Shown here piece by piece: positions 9,346 through 18,260 of a DNA stretch of 64,000 bases. The position numbers and the translations under genes are program-made. Below the pieces are notes generated by a model. That model made no database searches and was not told the DNA's origin. It saw only the letters and a program-made list of their open reading frames with translations. Positions within the stretch are counted from its first letter, which is position 1. Every line of letters starts with the position of its first letter. Source of the stretch: Actinocatenispora rupis. Lineage in GTDB: Bacteria; Actinomycetota; Actinomycetes; Mycobacteriales; Micromonosporaceae. The stretch covers positions 186,001 to 250,000 of the forward strand of contig NZ_BOMB01000019.1 in the NCBI RefSeq assembly GCF_016861975.1, in the 5' to 3' direction.

Positions 9346-9966
9346 TCAGCCGGGCGCGAGTTCCAGCGACGTGGACCAGTTGCCGCCGATCTGGTCCTGC
9401 ACCTTCATACACAGCATCTGGAACGCCTCCAGCGTGTGCGCGTGCTTGAGCCCACCCACGTCGATCGGCCGCATCCCGCCGTCGGCGACCAGCGCGGCGA
9501 CGGTGTCCCGGGCCCGTTCGTCGTCGCCGGCCAGGAACACGTCCAGCGTGCCGCCGGCCGCCAGCCGGCCGGCCAGCGTGGTGTTGAACGCCTTGACCAC
9601 CTTCGCGCCGGACGCGGCCTTGGCGACCTCCTCGGCCGCGGACACCCCGGTCGGGGTGGTCAGGTCGTCGAACGTGCCGAAGTTGACCGGGTTGGCGATG
9701 TCGACCACCACGCGCCCCACGAGGTCGCCGGCCAGCTGCTCGGCGACCATCCGGTCCGCCGGGTACGGCAGGGCCAGGATCACGACGGACGCGGCGCCGA
9801 GCGGGTCGCCGAGTGGCTCACCGGTGGCGTCCCCGTTCAGTTCGGCGGCCAGCGTACGGGCCTCGTCGTGGTTGCGCCCCGCGATCCGGAGCTGGTGTCC
9901 GCCGGCCAGCAGCCGGGTGCCGATTGCGCGCGCCATCTTTCCGGCGCCGACGATGAGTACCTCCAT
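9346..9966 (-). CDS. F420-dependent NADP oxidoreductase family protein
   Basis: 206 residues of the F420H2:NADP oxidoreductase/NADP_oxidored_F420 family. The N-terminal Rossmann motif is VLIVGAGKMARAIG, with an NADP-type R-N-H region after strand beta-2 (IAGRNHDEA) and the family segment VVKAFNTTLAGRL. It would shuttle hydride between NADPH and coenzyme F420, or a related substrate. The length fits single-domain family members. Monocistronic. Confidence 0.8.
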   Translation of the reverse strand: MEVLIVGAGKMARAIGTRLLAGGHQLRIAGRNHDEARTLAAELNGDATGEPLGDPLGAASVVILALPYPADRMVAEQLAGDLVGRVVVDIANPVNFGTFDDLTTPTGVSAAEEVAKAASGAKVVKAFNTTLAGRLAAGGTLDVFLAGDDERARDTVAALVADGGMRPIDVGGLKHAHTLEAFQMLCMKVQDQIGGNWSTSLELAPG

Positions 9967-10034
9967 GGTCGCTGATCGTAGTTCCGCCGCCCGATCGACA
10001 TCGGTGAATGCGGTGATCGGCCCCGGCGGTGCGG

Positions 10035-10367
10035 TCAGTGCCGCGGGGCGTACATGATGACGGCGACGCCGAGCAGGCAGATCGCGGCGCCGGTCAGGTC
10101 CCACCGGTCCGGCCGGAACTTGTCGACGACCACGCCCCACACCAGCGAACCGGCCACGAAGATCCCGCCGTACGCGGCGAGGATCCGGCCGAAGTGCGCG
10201 TCCGGCTGGAACGTCGCGACGAACCCGTACGCGCCGAGCGCCATGATCCCGCCGACGATCCACAGCACGCCCCGGTGCTCCCGCCAGCCCTGCCACACCA
10301 GCCAGGCACCGCCGATCTCGGCGAGCGCGGCGAGCACGAACAGCAGCAGGGAGCGCAGTACGGTCAC
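10035..10367 (-). CDS. YnfA/UPF0060 family small membrane protein
   Basis: 110 residues with four hydrophobic helices. The family signatures [19 protein letters not shown] and [19 protein letters not shown] are intact. The fold is that of small multidrug resistance-like transporters, but the transported substrate of this family is not established. A conserved Glu lies in the first helix (LAEIGG). It appears to be a single gene. Confidence 0.88.
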   Translation of the reverse strand: MTVLRSLLLFVLAALAEIGGAWLVWQGWREHRGVLWIVGGIMALGAYGFVATFQPDAHFGRILAAYGGIFVAGSLVWGVVVDKFRPDRWDLTGAAICLLGVAVIMYAPRH

Positions 10368-10420
10368 CGCCCGGACGCTACCGGCGGGCCGGCGCCGGGC
10401 CGGTGCCGGTGTCTCATCGA

Positions 10421-10444
10421 ATCCTCATCCCCTTCGGCGAGGAT
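10421..10444. promoter_or_regulatory. inverted repeat upstream of the DUF2231/two-component operon
   Basis: ATCCTC-N12-GAGGAT, about 40 bp before the GTG at 10484, with an extra TCATC half-repeat on the left. It is placed like an operator or promoter element of the downstream three-gene operon; autoregulation by the OmpR-type regulator is possible but not shown. Confidence 0.35.
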
Positions 10445-10483
10445 GGCCCGACCCTGCTGTCAGAGATTCGCGAAGGATGACCC

Positions 10484-11015
10484 GTGCTCACCGAGTTCTC
10501 CCGACTTCCCACGCATGTCCTGCTGGTGCACGCGGTGGTGGTGTTCCTGCCGCTGACCGCGCTGCTGCTGGTGCTCTGCGCGCTCGTCCCCCCCGGTACG
10601 CCGCCGCGCCGGTGTCGTGCTGCCCCTCCTCGGCCTCGTGTCGCTGGGGCTGGTGCCGCTGACCACGCACGCCGGGGAATGGCTGGAACGCCGGGTGGCG
10701 CCGACGCACCTGCTGCACGAACACACCGAGCTGGGCGACTCGCTGCTGCCGTGGGCGTTCGGCCTGTTCGTGGCGTGTGCGCTGGTATGGCTGGCGTACC
10801 GGCTGTCGGCGTCGCCGCTGTCCGAGGACTCCGCCGGCCGCTCCGGCGCCACCGTACTGCGGGTGGCGTTGGTCGTGGTGGCCGTCGCGGTCGCCGCCGG
10901 TACCGTGGTCCAGACGTACCGGGTCGGCGAGTCGGGCGCCCGCGCCGCCTGGCAGGGGCAGTACAGCCAGCAGGCGTCGCCCCGGGACGGCCACGGGGAC
11001 GGGGACGGGGGCTGA
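10484..11015 (+). pseudogene. DUF2231 membrane protein, frameshifted at a C7 run
   Basis: Begins at GTG 10484 (GAAGGA six bases upstream) as MLTEFSRLPTHVLLVHAV, with the family His motif, and runs to the seven-C tract at 10588-10594. From there the family-like sequence continues in another frame (VVLPLLGLVSLGLVPLTTHA ... LHEHTELGDSLLPWA) to TGA 11013-11015. Removing one C restores a single reading of about 176 residues with four membrane helices. It may be a phase-variable homopolymer, a true mutation or a sequencing error. It is the first gene of an operon with an MprAB-like two-component system. Confidence 0.75.
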
Positions 11016-11693
11016 GTGCTGATCGGCGTGGTCGACGACGAGCCGGCGGTGCGTGACGCGCTGGCCCGCGCGCTGACCTTCGAGGGGTACGACGTGGCCA
11101 CCGCCGGCGACGGCAGCGGCGCGCTGCGCCTGCTCGCGGACCGTACCGTCGACCTGCTCGTGTTGGACGTGCTGATGCCCGGCATGGACGGTCTCGCCGC
11201 CTGCCGGGCCATCCGGTCCGCGGGCGACACCGTCCCGGTGCTGATGCTGACCGCGGCGGACGCCGTCGGCGACCGGGTGGCCGGGCTCGACGCCGGCGCC
11301 GACGACTACCTGACGAAGCCGTTCGCGCTGCCCGAACTGCTGGCCCGGATCCGCGCGCTGCTGCGCCGTACCACGCACCCCACCGCCGAGACCCTCGCGT
11401 ACGCGGACCTGCGCGTCGACACCGCGACCCGCGAGGTGCACCGGGGCTCCCGGCCGGTGCGGCTGACCCGTACCGAGTTCGCGATCCTGGAGATGTTCCT
11501 GCGGCACCCGCGCCAGGTGCTGTACCGCTCGGCCGTGGTCGAGGCGGTCTGGGGTGCCGACGTGGGCAGCACCTCCAACAGCCTCGACGTGTACGTCGGC
11601 TACCTGCGGCGCAAGCTGGAGTCCGGCGGCGAGCCGCGGCTGCTGCACACCGCGCGCGGCATCGGGTACGTGCTGCGGGACTCGCCCCTGTGA
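11016..11693 (+). CDS. OmpR-type response regulator (MprA-like)
   Basis: 225 residues. The receiver domain has phospho-acceptor Asp about 51 (LLVLDVLMPGMDG) and Lys in LTKPF. The C-terminal winged helix (RLTRTEFAILEMFLRHPRQV ... GYLRRKLE) is of OmpR type. It starts at a GTG directly after the stop of the DUF2231 gene, and its stop overlaps the kinase start. The closest family pattern is MprA of mycobacterial envelope-stress systems; the cognate signal is not known. Confidence 0.9.
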   Translation: MLIGVVDDEPAVRDALARALTFEGYDVATAGDGSGALRLLADRTVDLLVLDVLMPGMDGLAACRAIRSAGDTVPVLMLTAADAVGDRVAGLDAGADDYLTKPFALPELLARIRALLRRTTHPTAETLAYADLRVDTATREVHRGSRPVRLTRTEFAILEMFLRHPRQVLYRSAVVEAVWGADVGSTSNSLDVYVGYLRRKLESGGEPRLLHTARGIGYVLRDSPL

Positions 11694-13066
11694 TCCGCTG
11701 GCGTACGTTGCCGCTCCGGCACCGGTTGACCCTGATCGCCGCGGCGGCCGTCGCGCTGGCCGTGGTCGGCGTGTCGGTGGTGGCGTTCGCCGCGGTCGGC
11801 CACCAGATCAACGCCTCCGTCGACGACACGCTGCGCCGGGACGCGGCCACGGTGTCGGCGGCACCGGCGGACTGGGTCGACCGTACGGTGGTCGACCCGG
11901 ACGGCGACGGCCGCCGCGACCCGGACCACGACCACGACATCAGCCCCCGCGTCCAGCTCCTGGACACCCGCGGACGTCCCGCGCACACCGGCGTCCTGCC
12001 CGTCACCGGGTACGCCCGCGACGTCGCCACCGGCCACCGCCCCGAGGCGTACGAGGAGGTCACCGTACGGGGGCGGGAGTACCGGATGCTGACGCGGCCG
12101 GTGCGCGGCGGCGGCGCGGTGCAGGTGGCGCTGTCGCTGGACGGGCCGCACCGCACGATGACCGGGGTCGGCCTGGCGGTCCTGGTGGTCGGCGCGCTCG
12201 GCGTCCTCGCCGCCGCCGTACTCGGTGCGTTGGTGGCGCGCGCCGGGCTGCGGCCGGTCGACCGGCTCACCGCCGCGGTCGAGCACGTGACCGCGACCAG
12301 CGACCTGACCGGCGAGATCGACGTGACCGGACGCGACGAGATCGGCCGGCTGGCGACCGCGTTCACCACCATGCTCGCGGCGCTGCGCGCGTCGCGGGCG
12401 GCGCAGCGGCTACTGGTCGAGGACGCCGGCCACGAGCTGCGCACCCCGCTGACCAGCCTGCGTACCAACATCCAGCTGCTGATCCGGGCCGAACGGCACC
12501 CGGACCGTGCACTGTCCGATGTGGACAGAAGCCGGCTGCTGGCCGACCTCGACACGCAGACCACCGAACTGACCCGGCTCGTCGGCGAGCTGGTCGACCT
12601 GGCCCGCGACGACCACGGCGCCGAACCCGTCGAGCAGGTCGACCTCGCCGACCTCGTCGACCTCGCCGTCCAGCGGCTCGACCTCCCCGTCGACACCGCG
12701 TACGCCACGGTCCAGGTGCCCGGTCGCCCCGCGTCGCTGACCCGGATGGTCGCCAACCTGCTCGACAATGCCGCCAAGTGGAGCCCACCGGACGGCCGCA
12801 TCACCGTACGGCTGGTCGCCGCGCCCGGCCCCGACGGCCGGCCCGGCGCCGAACTGTCCGTCGCCGACCAGGGCCCCGGCGTCGCCGACGAGGACGTACC
12901 GCGGATCTTCGAGCGGTTCCACCGGGCCGCCGCGGCCCGCGCCGTACCGGGATCGGGGCTGGGACTGGCGATCGTCGCGCAGGCCGTCACCCTCCACGAC
13001 GGTACGGTCCGGGTCGAGCGCGCCGACCCGACCGGCGCCCGCTTCGTCGTCTGGCTCCCCGCCTGA
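11690..13066 (+). CDS. sensor histidine kinase (MprB-like)
   Basis: 458 residues: membrane helix at about 15-35, extracellular domain to about 160, second helix, HAMP domain, HisKA box DAGHELRTPLTS with His about 248, and a HATPase domain with N-box MVANLLDNAAKW and G-boxes DQGPGV and GSGLGLAIV. The start overlaps the regulator stop by four bases. The extracellular loop carries an Asp/His-rich patch (DPDGDGRRDPDHDHD) that could bind a divalent metal; this is an inference from composition. Confidence 0.92.
   Translation: MIRWRTLPLRHRLTLIAAAAVALAVVGVSVVAFAAVGHQINASVDDTLRRDAATVSAAPADWVDRTVVDPDGDGRRDPDHDHDISPRVQLLDTRGRPAHTGVLPVTGYARDVATGHRPEAYEEVTVRGREYRMLTRPVRGGGAVQVALSLDGPHRTMTGVGLAVLVVGALGVLAAAVLGALVARAGLRPVDRLTAAVEHVTATSDLTGEIDVTGRDEIGRLATAFTTMLAALRASRAAQRLLVEDAGHELRTPLTSLRTNIQLLIRAERHPDRALSDVDRSRLLADLDTQTTELTRLVGELVDLARDDHGAEPVEQVDLADLVDLAVQRLDLPVDTAYATVQVPGRPASLTRMVANLLDNAAKWSPPDGRITVRLVAAPGPDGRPGAELSVADQGPGVADEDVPRIFERFHRAAAARAVPGSGLGLAIVAQAVTLHDGTVRVERADPTGARFVVWLPA
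12511..12526. repeat. dispersed palindrome TGTCCACNGTGGACA, copy 3
   Basis: ACTGTCCGATGTGGAC inside the kinase gene, identical over 16 bases to the copy at 3721, which lies in an unrelated coding context. Confidence 0.45.
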
Positions 13067-13455
13067 CACCCCGCGGGTCGAACGTGGCGACCCGGCTGCT
13101 CACCGAGATCGGCAGCACGCGCAATGGCCGGGCGAACCTCCCGCCGACCACCGGACCCGCAGTCCTCGCCGGCACGACGGAGCACGGTTCGACGACGGCG
13201 GGGCCGGCTCGGATCAGCGTCCGTCGTTGCAGTGGCGCTCGTGGCGGGTGCACGCGCGCCACACGCCACGGCCGTGGGTGACGCGTCGCAGGGTGGCGGA
13301 GTACGCGGGCCGCGGCCGTGCAGGCACGGTCGTGCGCCGCCAACGTCGCGTCCGTGCGGTGGACGTCGTGGGCGCGCTTTCGCCGTCGGCGCCACGCCGC
13401 CCCAGCGCACCGCTTCGCCCGCGCCGCCGACGCCCGTCGACGCCCGGCTGTGCCG
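13067..13455. other. 389-bp stretch without a convincing gene
   Basis: Tail-to-tail spacer between the kinase and the dispanin-like gene. All six frames hold only Arg/Ala/Pro-rich readings without start-site support or family motifs. No RNA gene or clear terminator was recognised. Confidence 0.5.
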
Positions 13456-13761
13456 TCACAGGTGTTCCCGGACCCAGGCGGCGGTCGCCGTCGGGTCGAT
13501 GGCGGCCGACACGGCCAGCGGAACGCACGCGATCGACAGTACCCACCAGACGATTCCGACAACGGTGGCGCGGCGTGCCCAGCTCCGGGCCGCTCCCGCG
13601 CTCCGAACCGCACGTGCCTGGTCGCCGGAGGCAGCCAACCGGTCGGCCCTGACGGCATTGACAGCGGCGGGAACGCCGAGCGGCCAGAACAGCACGATGC
13701 TCACGATCGCCCACGCGAGGTGGCTGTCCACGGCGCGGGGCGGGGCTGGCGTGGGGTACAC
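13456..13761 (-). CDS. CD225/dispanin-like membrane protein
   Basis: 101 residues with two membrane helices (HLAWAIVSIVLFWPLGVPAA and VVGIVWWVLSIACVPLAV) joined by a basic loop with A-x6-A-G-D spacing. This is the layout of bacterial CD225/dispanin proteins. GTG 13761 is preferred because CAGGAG lies seven bases upstream; the ATG at 13839 would add an unlikely Arg/Pro leader. It is 23 bp downstream of the membrane protein gene at 13785 on the same strand, so probably co-transcribed. Function unknown. Confidence 0.7.
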   Translation of the reverse strand: MYPTPAPPRAVDSHLAWAIVSIVLFWPLGVPAAVNAVRADRLAASGDQARAVRSAGAARSWARRATVVGIVWWVLSIACVPLAVSAAIDPTATAAWVREHL

Positions 13762-13784
13762 GCACGTACTCCTGTCGGGTGGGG

Positions 13785-15116
13785 TCAGGGGCGTGGAACG
13801 GAGCGGACGAGTGCCCAACGGCCTCCGTGCAGCCGCCACACCCGGTACGCGACGCCAGTTCCGGCAGCGGCCCGGTCGAAGATCGAGACCACGTGAACGC
13901 AGGCGTGGTCGGGCATCGGAACGACCAGGAAGCCTTCGTGACCCGGTCGCCCGTCATCTGCGGCCAGGTCTGCCAGCAGTCGCCTGATACAGGCAAGTAC
14001 CGGGTCGGTCGTGGCCGCGGCGTGGGGCCAGCTCGTCCGCAGTTCCGCGCACTCCGACCGCCACCGGTTGTCGTCGATGCGTGGCATCGGCCCGAGCGAG
14101 GCGTCCACGGCCTGGTACGTGAGGTGCGGCGTCGACGTGTGGATGCCGTCCCGGTCGATGCGGATGTGTCCGGGCCGTGCCCCGGCATCGGCCCGGTCCG
14201 GCGGAGTCGTGCCGGTCGACGGTGCGATCACGACCCGTTCCACCACGTCGGCCGCGAACACGAGGCTGGTGCGGTACCCGGGGAACGGGCCGTCGAAGCG
14301 CCAGACCTCCTGGTCCGGCGCCGCGGAGAGCCCAGCGGCATCCGGGTGCTCGGCCGGTGCGTCGGTGCCGGTGGCCGAGACCGCTGACGGGCCGACTCGC
14401 GCTCGCACGGTGTCGCGGGCCATGCCGGGGCGCAGTCCGAGGACCGCTCCCGCCGTGACGTGATTGCCGTCGGGCCGGGCGGCGGCGGGGTCGGTGGTCC
14501 CGGTGCCCGAACCGTTCGTGGAACGAGCCGCTGGAGTGTGGCGTGTGCCGCGGGTGGGCCGAGTCCCGGCGGCCGTACGTGCCGGTCCCCGCGCGGCGCG
14601 CCCCGCGCGGTACCGGTACTTCGCGCCGAGAACCGGGGGACGGCGGATCGAATGGTGGCGCACCGCCTCGCGGGACTGTCGCGGTGCCACGGTGACTCCG
14701 TGCGCATGCTGCGCCCGGTCGAGCGCCGCAACCGTTGGCCCGGTGAACAGCACCAGCACCAGTACCTGCACCAGCAGCGTGCCGAGACCGTACCCGGCTC
14801 CGTGCCGACCTGCCCGGACCACCAGGAGACCCTCCACCACCACGAGGACGGCGAGCAGGGCCACCAGCAGTGCGAACCAGTACCGTTGCGTCCGCCGGGT
14901 TCGGTCCGCGCTCGGCACCAGTACCTCGACCGACCGGTTGCAGGTGCCGCAGTACGCGCGGTGCCGGGCCGAGCCCTCTGCCGGGCGCCGAGCCACGATC
15001 GGATGGAGCGCCCAGCGGCTGGTGGTCGTACTGCCGCCGAGATACGCCTCGGTGCTGGCGCCCAGGAAGTGCGCAAGCCGAACGTCCGGTGCCTCGTCGA
15101 TCCGGTGAAAGCCCAT
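13785..15116 (-). CDS. membrane protein of unknown function with Cys pair
   Basis: 443 residues, not recognised as a known family. The N-terminal part contains the CGTC motif (AYCGTCNRSVEV), which could bind metal or form a redox pair, then two membrane helices at about residues 80-130. A long Arg/Pro/Thr-rich linker follows, and then a soluble C-terminal domain of about 210 residues (from about AGAVLGLRPGMARDTVRA). The domain opening resembles lipoprotein or secreted modules with repeated glycine turns. The start at ATG 15116 is the first in frame. It lies next to the dispanin-like gene. Confidence 0.55.
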   Translation of the reverse strand: MGFHRIDEAPDVRLAHFLGASTEAYLGGSTTTSRWALHPIVARRPAEGSARHRAYCGTCNRSVEVLVPSADRTRRTQRYWFALLVALLAVLVVVEGLLVVRAGRHGAGYGLGTLLVQVLVLVLFTGPTVAALDRAQHAHGVTVAPRQSREAVRHHSIRRPPVLGAKYRYRAGRAARGPARTAAGTRPTRGTRHTPAARSTNGSGTGTTDPAAARPDGNHVTAGAVLGLRPGMARDTVRARVGPSAVSATGTDAPAEHPDAAGLSAAPDQEVWRFDGPFPGYRTSLVFAADVVERVVIAPSTGTTPPDRADAGARPGHIRIDRDGIHTSTPHLTYQAVDASLGPMPRIDDNRWRSECAELRTSWPHAAATTDPVLACIRRLLADLAADDGRPGHEGFLVVPMPDHACVHVVSIFDRAAAGTGVAYRVWRLHGGRWALVRSVPRP

Positions 15117-15268
15117 CGCCCTGCCACGTCCCGTTCACACCCGCCCCGGAGGGCGGTCGTCGAATAGCCGGCCCCGTGCCGGGGCGCACCCAGTTTCCGG
15201 GCCGGTCCGTACCCGCTCAAGGAGCGAACGGGCCAGTGGCAGCTTCCGGCCATCAGGCGGCCGCGGCC

Positions 15269-15274
15269 TACGAT
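15269..15274 (+). promoter_or_regulatory. -10 hexamer TACGAT, leaderless start
   Basis: TACGAT followed by seven bases and the ATG at 15282. This is the spacing of leaderless actinobacterial transcripts and supports 15282 rather than 15273 as the LuxR-type gene start. Confidence 0.5.
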
Positions 15275-15281
15275 GCTGGGC

Positions 15282-16217
15282 ATGCTGGACTCGGTGCTGT
15301 CCCGCCACGCCGGCGAGCTCTACCAGCGACTGCTCGCCGGCGAGTACCACTCGCTGGGGTCCGAGGCACTCGACGCCGACGTGCGCGAGCTGGTGCAGAC
15401 CGGCTTCGCCCGGATCCAGGACGGCGATCCCCCGCTGCTGCTGCCGGTGGCCCCGGCGCTCGCCGCGCAGGAGGTGCTCGGCGACCTGGCAGCGCGGATC
15501 TCGTCCTGGCAGGAGCAGACCGCGCACACGGTCCACGAGCTGATCACGCTCCAGCGCGACGCCGTGAACATCGACGGCCGCGCCGTCCGGTCACTGGTCG
15601 AGGTGGTCACTGCCGCGGACCCGGTCCTCGACCTGGTCGACAGGGTTCAGCAAGGCGCCCGCCACGAGCTGTTGTCGCTGGACACCACCGCGGCCGCCGG
15701 ATCGAGCTGCCAGCCCCGGCTCTCCCCGGCGGCCACCGACCCGCCGCCGGTGTGGAAGACCGTGTTCACCGCCGACTTCGCCACACCAGAACTCGGCTGG
15801 ATCGTCGAGGAGACCCGACGGAACGGCGGCGAGGTACGCCTTGCCGCGGCGCTTCCGATGAAGCTGCTCGTCGCCGACCGGACCATGGCCCTGGTACCGC
15901 TGGACGAGAGCGGCTCGGCCGGTGTCGTCCTGTTCCGTTCCGCGACGGTGGTCGGCGCACTCGTCGAACTGTTCGACTGCCTCTGGGACCGGGCCACACC
16001 GCATCCCGCCGCGCCGGGTCAGGCCGGCGGCCTGACCCCGTACCAGCGGCACGTGCTCACCCTGTTGGCCGGGAACCTGAAGGACGAGGAGATCGCCGCC
16101 CGAACCCACGTGTCGATCCGGACCGTCCGGCGCAACATCGCCGCGATCCTCGGGCGCCTCGGCGTCACCACCCGCTTCGCCGCCGGAATACAGGCCGCCA
16201 AGCGCGGGTGGCTCTAG
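15282..16217 (+). CDS. LuxR-type HTH transcriptional regulator
   Basis: 311 residues. The C-terminus is a LuxR-type HTH (LTPYQRHVLTLLAGNLKDEE ... SIRTVRRNIAAIL, about residues 250-300). The remaining 240 residues look like the TrmB/phospholipase-D-like middle domain of many actinobacterial orphan regulators (HELLSLDTT, then LAAALPMKLLVADRTMALVP). There is no receiver domain and no partner kinase. The first ATG (15273) overlaps the predicted -10 hexamer, so the second (15282) is taken. Target genes unknown. Confidence 0.8.
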   Translation: MLDSVLSRHAGELYQRLLAGEYHSLGSEALDADVRELVQTGFARIQDGDPPLLLPVAPALAAQEVLGDLAARISSWQEQTAHTVHELITLQRDAVNIDGRAVRSLVEVVTAADPVLDLVDRVQQGARHELLSLDTTAAAGSSCQPRLSPAATDPPPVWKTVFTADFATPELGWIVEETRRNGGEVRLAAALPMKLLVADRTMALVPLDESGSAGVVLFRSATVVGALVELFDCLWDRATPHPAAPGQAGGLTPYQRHVLTLLAGNLKDEEIAARTHVSIRTVRRNIAAILGRLGVTTRFAAGIQAAKRGWL

Positions 16218-16451
16218 CGTGCGCTGCCGCCTCGCCTCGGCGGTCGGGGAAACCCTGGTCGGTGAGCACAGCGCACCGGCCGCGACGGGGCGGTTGTCCA
16301 CGCCCGCAGTCCCGCCGGCCGGGCCCGTCAGCGCGGTCGGGATGGGAGTCGCCGCGACGTTCACCGGTGAGCACGAACGATCAGCCGCAAATGTGGACCG
16401 TCATGGCGGCCACGACCGGTCGGACCGTGGTGCAGCCTCCGACGGCCGGCC

Positions 16452-17021
16452 TCACGGCTCCGGAACGACGTCACGACCGTCCCGCACCTGGCGGGTCGCC
16501 GCGCGGGCAGGTTCCACCCGGGTACGGGCGAGCAGGCGCCGGCCGTACCGGGTCCGGCCGCCCGGCTTGAGCAGCGACAGCACCGTGTTCACCGAGTACA
16601 GGGTGAGGGAGACGCAGCCGGCGACGACCAGGTTGCGGCCGTCCGCGCCGAGGTCGACGAGTCGCCCGGACGCCCCCGTCACCGCCGACGCCGCGGCATG
16701 TACCGACGGCAGCAGCGCCAGCGGCGTGAGTACCACGGCGACCGTGGTGAGCAGCAGTTTCGCCACCACCCAGCGGTACCGGAGCAGACCCCAGCGGGTC
16801 ACCAGCCCCTGGAGCAGCCCGGTGGCGTACGCGGTGAGCGCGACCGGCAGCAGTACGGTGCCGGCGATCGTGTCCAGCGCCAGGTACGCGGCGAGTTGCC
16901 GCACGGGGTCGCCCGTGGCCAGCCCGGTGAGGGCGAGGGTGAGGTCGCCGATGGTCAGCCCGAGCCAGCCGACCGAGGCGAGTACGTGCACGCAGAGCAG
17001 CAGCCGTCGCATGTCGCGCAT
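16452..17021 (-). CDS. DUF2269-like integral membrane protein
   Basis: About 189 residues with four hydrophobic helices. It opens MRDMRRLLLCVHVLASVGWL, where His and the following Trp recall heme-binding or DUF2269 membrane proteins. A second ATG at 17012 is equally possible, as neither has a clear ribosome site. The C-terminus is basic. No operon partner is obvious. Function unknown. Confidence 0.6.
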   Translation of the reverse strand: MRDMRRLLLCVHVLASVGWLGLTIGDLTLALTGLATGDPVRQLAAYLALDTIAGTVLLPVALTAYATGLLQGLVTRWGLLRYRWVVAKLLLTTVAVVLTPLALLPSVHAAASAVTGASGRLVDLGADGRNLVVAGCVSLTLYSVNTVLSLLKPGGRTRYGRRLLARTRVEPARAATRQVRDGRDVVPEP

Positions 17022-17088
17022 CGTGCCGGGCCGGCGGTACGGCTGTCGTCCTCCCGCCGGCGACACCGTCGTACGCCGACCGCGGTAC

Positions 17089-17592
17089 TCAGATGCCGGC
17101 GTCGAGCGCGGTCGCCGCCCGACCGAGCAGGTCCCGTACCTGGCTCTCGGTGACCGGCGGGTAGTCCCCGTACCAGTCGCGGACGTCGGCGACCCGGGGC
17201 GGCGTGGCGAGCCGGGGCAGGTCGTCGGCGATCTCGGACAGCGCCGGCACCGCATCGGCGGCGACCACCGGCGCGGCGAACACCACCCGCCGGGCGCCAC
17301 GCTGCCGGGCGAGCCGGCACGCGGCCAGCGCGGTCGCCGGGCTCGCCACGCCGTCGTCCACCACGATCGCGGTACGCCCATCCAGCGGCACACGCCCCGC
17401 GTCCTTGCGGTCGGTGTCCCGCCAGCCGCGGCGTACCACCAGCACGTCGAGGGGGATCGAGAGCCGTCGGGCGATCTCGTACGCGATGGGCACGCCGCCC
17501 CGCGCGACGCCCAGGACGACCGACTCGGCCGCGCACACGTGGCTCAACCGGTGCGCCAGCATTCGCCCGGCTTCCGTACGGTCCGTGAACAA
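17089..17592 (-). CDS. phosphoribosyltransferase-domain protein
   Basis: 167 residues of the type I phosphoribosyltransferase fold: FTDRTEAGRMLAHRL at the start, GVARGGVPIAYEIA, and a PRPP-loop-like AIVVDDGVASPATALAA. Such stand-alone proteins are common near stress-response genes in actinobacteria and their substrate is unknown. TTG 17592 is taken as start because GGAGGTGA, a perfect eight-base Shine-Dalgarno, ends five bases upstream. A GTG at 17601 lies inside that site, and longer readings have no family sequence. Confidence 0.75.
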   Translation of the reverse strand: MFTDRTEAGRMLAHRLSHVCAAESVVLGVARGGVPIAYEIARRLSIPLDVLVVRRGWRDTDRKDAGRVPLDGRTAIVVDDGVASPATALAACRLARQRGARRVVFAAPVVAADAVPALSEIADDLPRLATPPRVADVRDWYGDYPPVTESQVRDLLGRAATALDAGI

Positions 17593-17681
17593 CCGCCTCA
17601 CCTCCCGTACCCAGGGTGCCCGGTCCGAACGGCTCCACGGGAGGGCCGTACGGACCAATCGCACCCGGCCGGTGGTCGCGG

Positions 17682-18206
17682 TCAGTCCCGGGGCGCGTCC
17701 AACCCGTCCACCGTGTCGAGGTACGCGGAGATCGCGTCGACCTCGCCGCGGAACCGGTCGCGCCACTCGGTCTCGATCTCCCGCCACCGGGTGATCAGCG
17801 GCTCCACGGCCGCCATCCGCTCCGGCAGCAGCTGCCGCAGCTGGCTCAGCGCGAACCCGTCGTGCATCAGCGCCGACGCCGACAGGTACTTGCGGGTCTC
17901 GGCGAGGCGGGTCGCGCGCGGGTCGGGAATGTCCAGCCCGAGCTCGTCGACGGCGCGGTAGTAGAGGGCGAGACCGTGGCGGACCAGCTCGGCGTCGGGC
18001 TCACGCTCGCGCAGCCCGTCGAGCCCGGCCAGCTCCTCCAACGCGGGCGAGGTCAGCCCGTCGCGGACGCAGTCGGTCGCCACCAGGTGGAGGATCTCGG
18101 CGGAGCCGAGGGCGGCGTGCCGGTGGATCCGGACCAGTCCGTTCCGGCACCGCGCCAGCCGTTGCTCGGCAAGCTCCTCCGCGCTCGGCTGCGTCGTCTT
18201 CGCCAT
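17682..18206 (-). CDS. hypothetical helical protein
   Basis: 174 residues, mostly charged helical sequence, with no membrane segment or signal peptide. Not recognised. It starts at ATG 18206 (MAKTTQPSAEELAEQRLARC) and carries an HAALGSAEILHLVATDCVRD segment and a C-terminal Trp/Arg-rich helix (RWREIETEWRDRFRGEVD). Two Cys residues lie in the first third. Codon use matches its neighbours. It stands alone between the PRTase and EamA genes. Confidence 0.6.
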   Translation of the reverse strand: MAKTTQPSAEELAEQRLARCRNGLVRIHRHAALGSAEILHLVATDCVRDGLTSPALEELAGLDGLREREPDAELVRHGLALYYRAVDELGLDIPDPRATRLAETRKYLSASALMHDGFALSQLRQLLPERMAAVEPLITRWREIETEWRDRFRGEVDAISAYLDTVDGLDAPRD

Positions 18207-18260
18207 GGGCGAACTGTAGCCAGCGCTCGCCTCCCGGCCCCCGTACGGACCGGGCGATCG

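Noticed and set aside
10414-13410. 998-codon minus-strand reading
   Set aside because: Shadow of the two-component system; Arg/Ser/Pro-biased and without domains.
13214-14188. A second minus-strand gene covering the dispanin-like region
   Set aside because: It conflicts with two better-supported genes on the same strand and has Arg/Thr-biased sequence without motifs.
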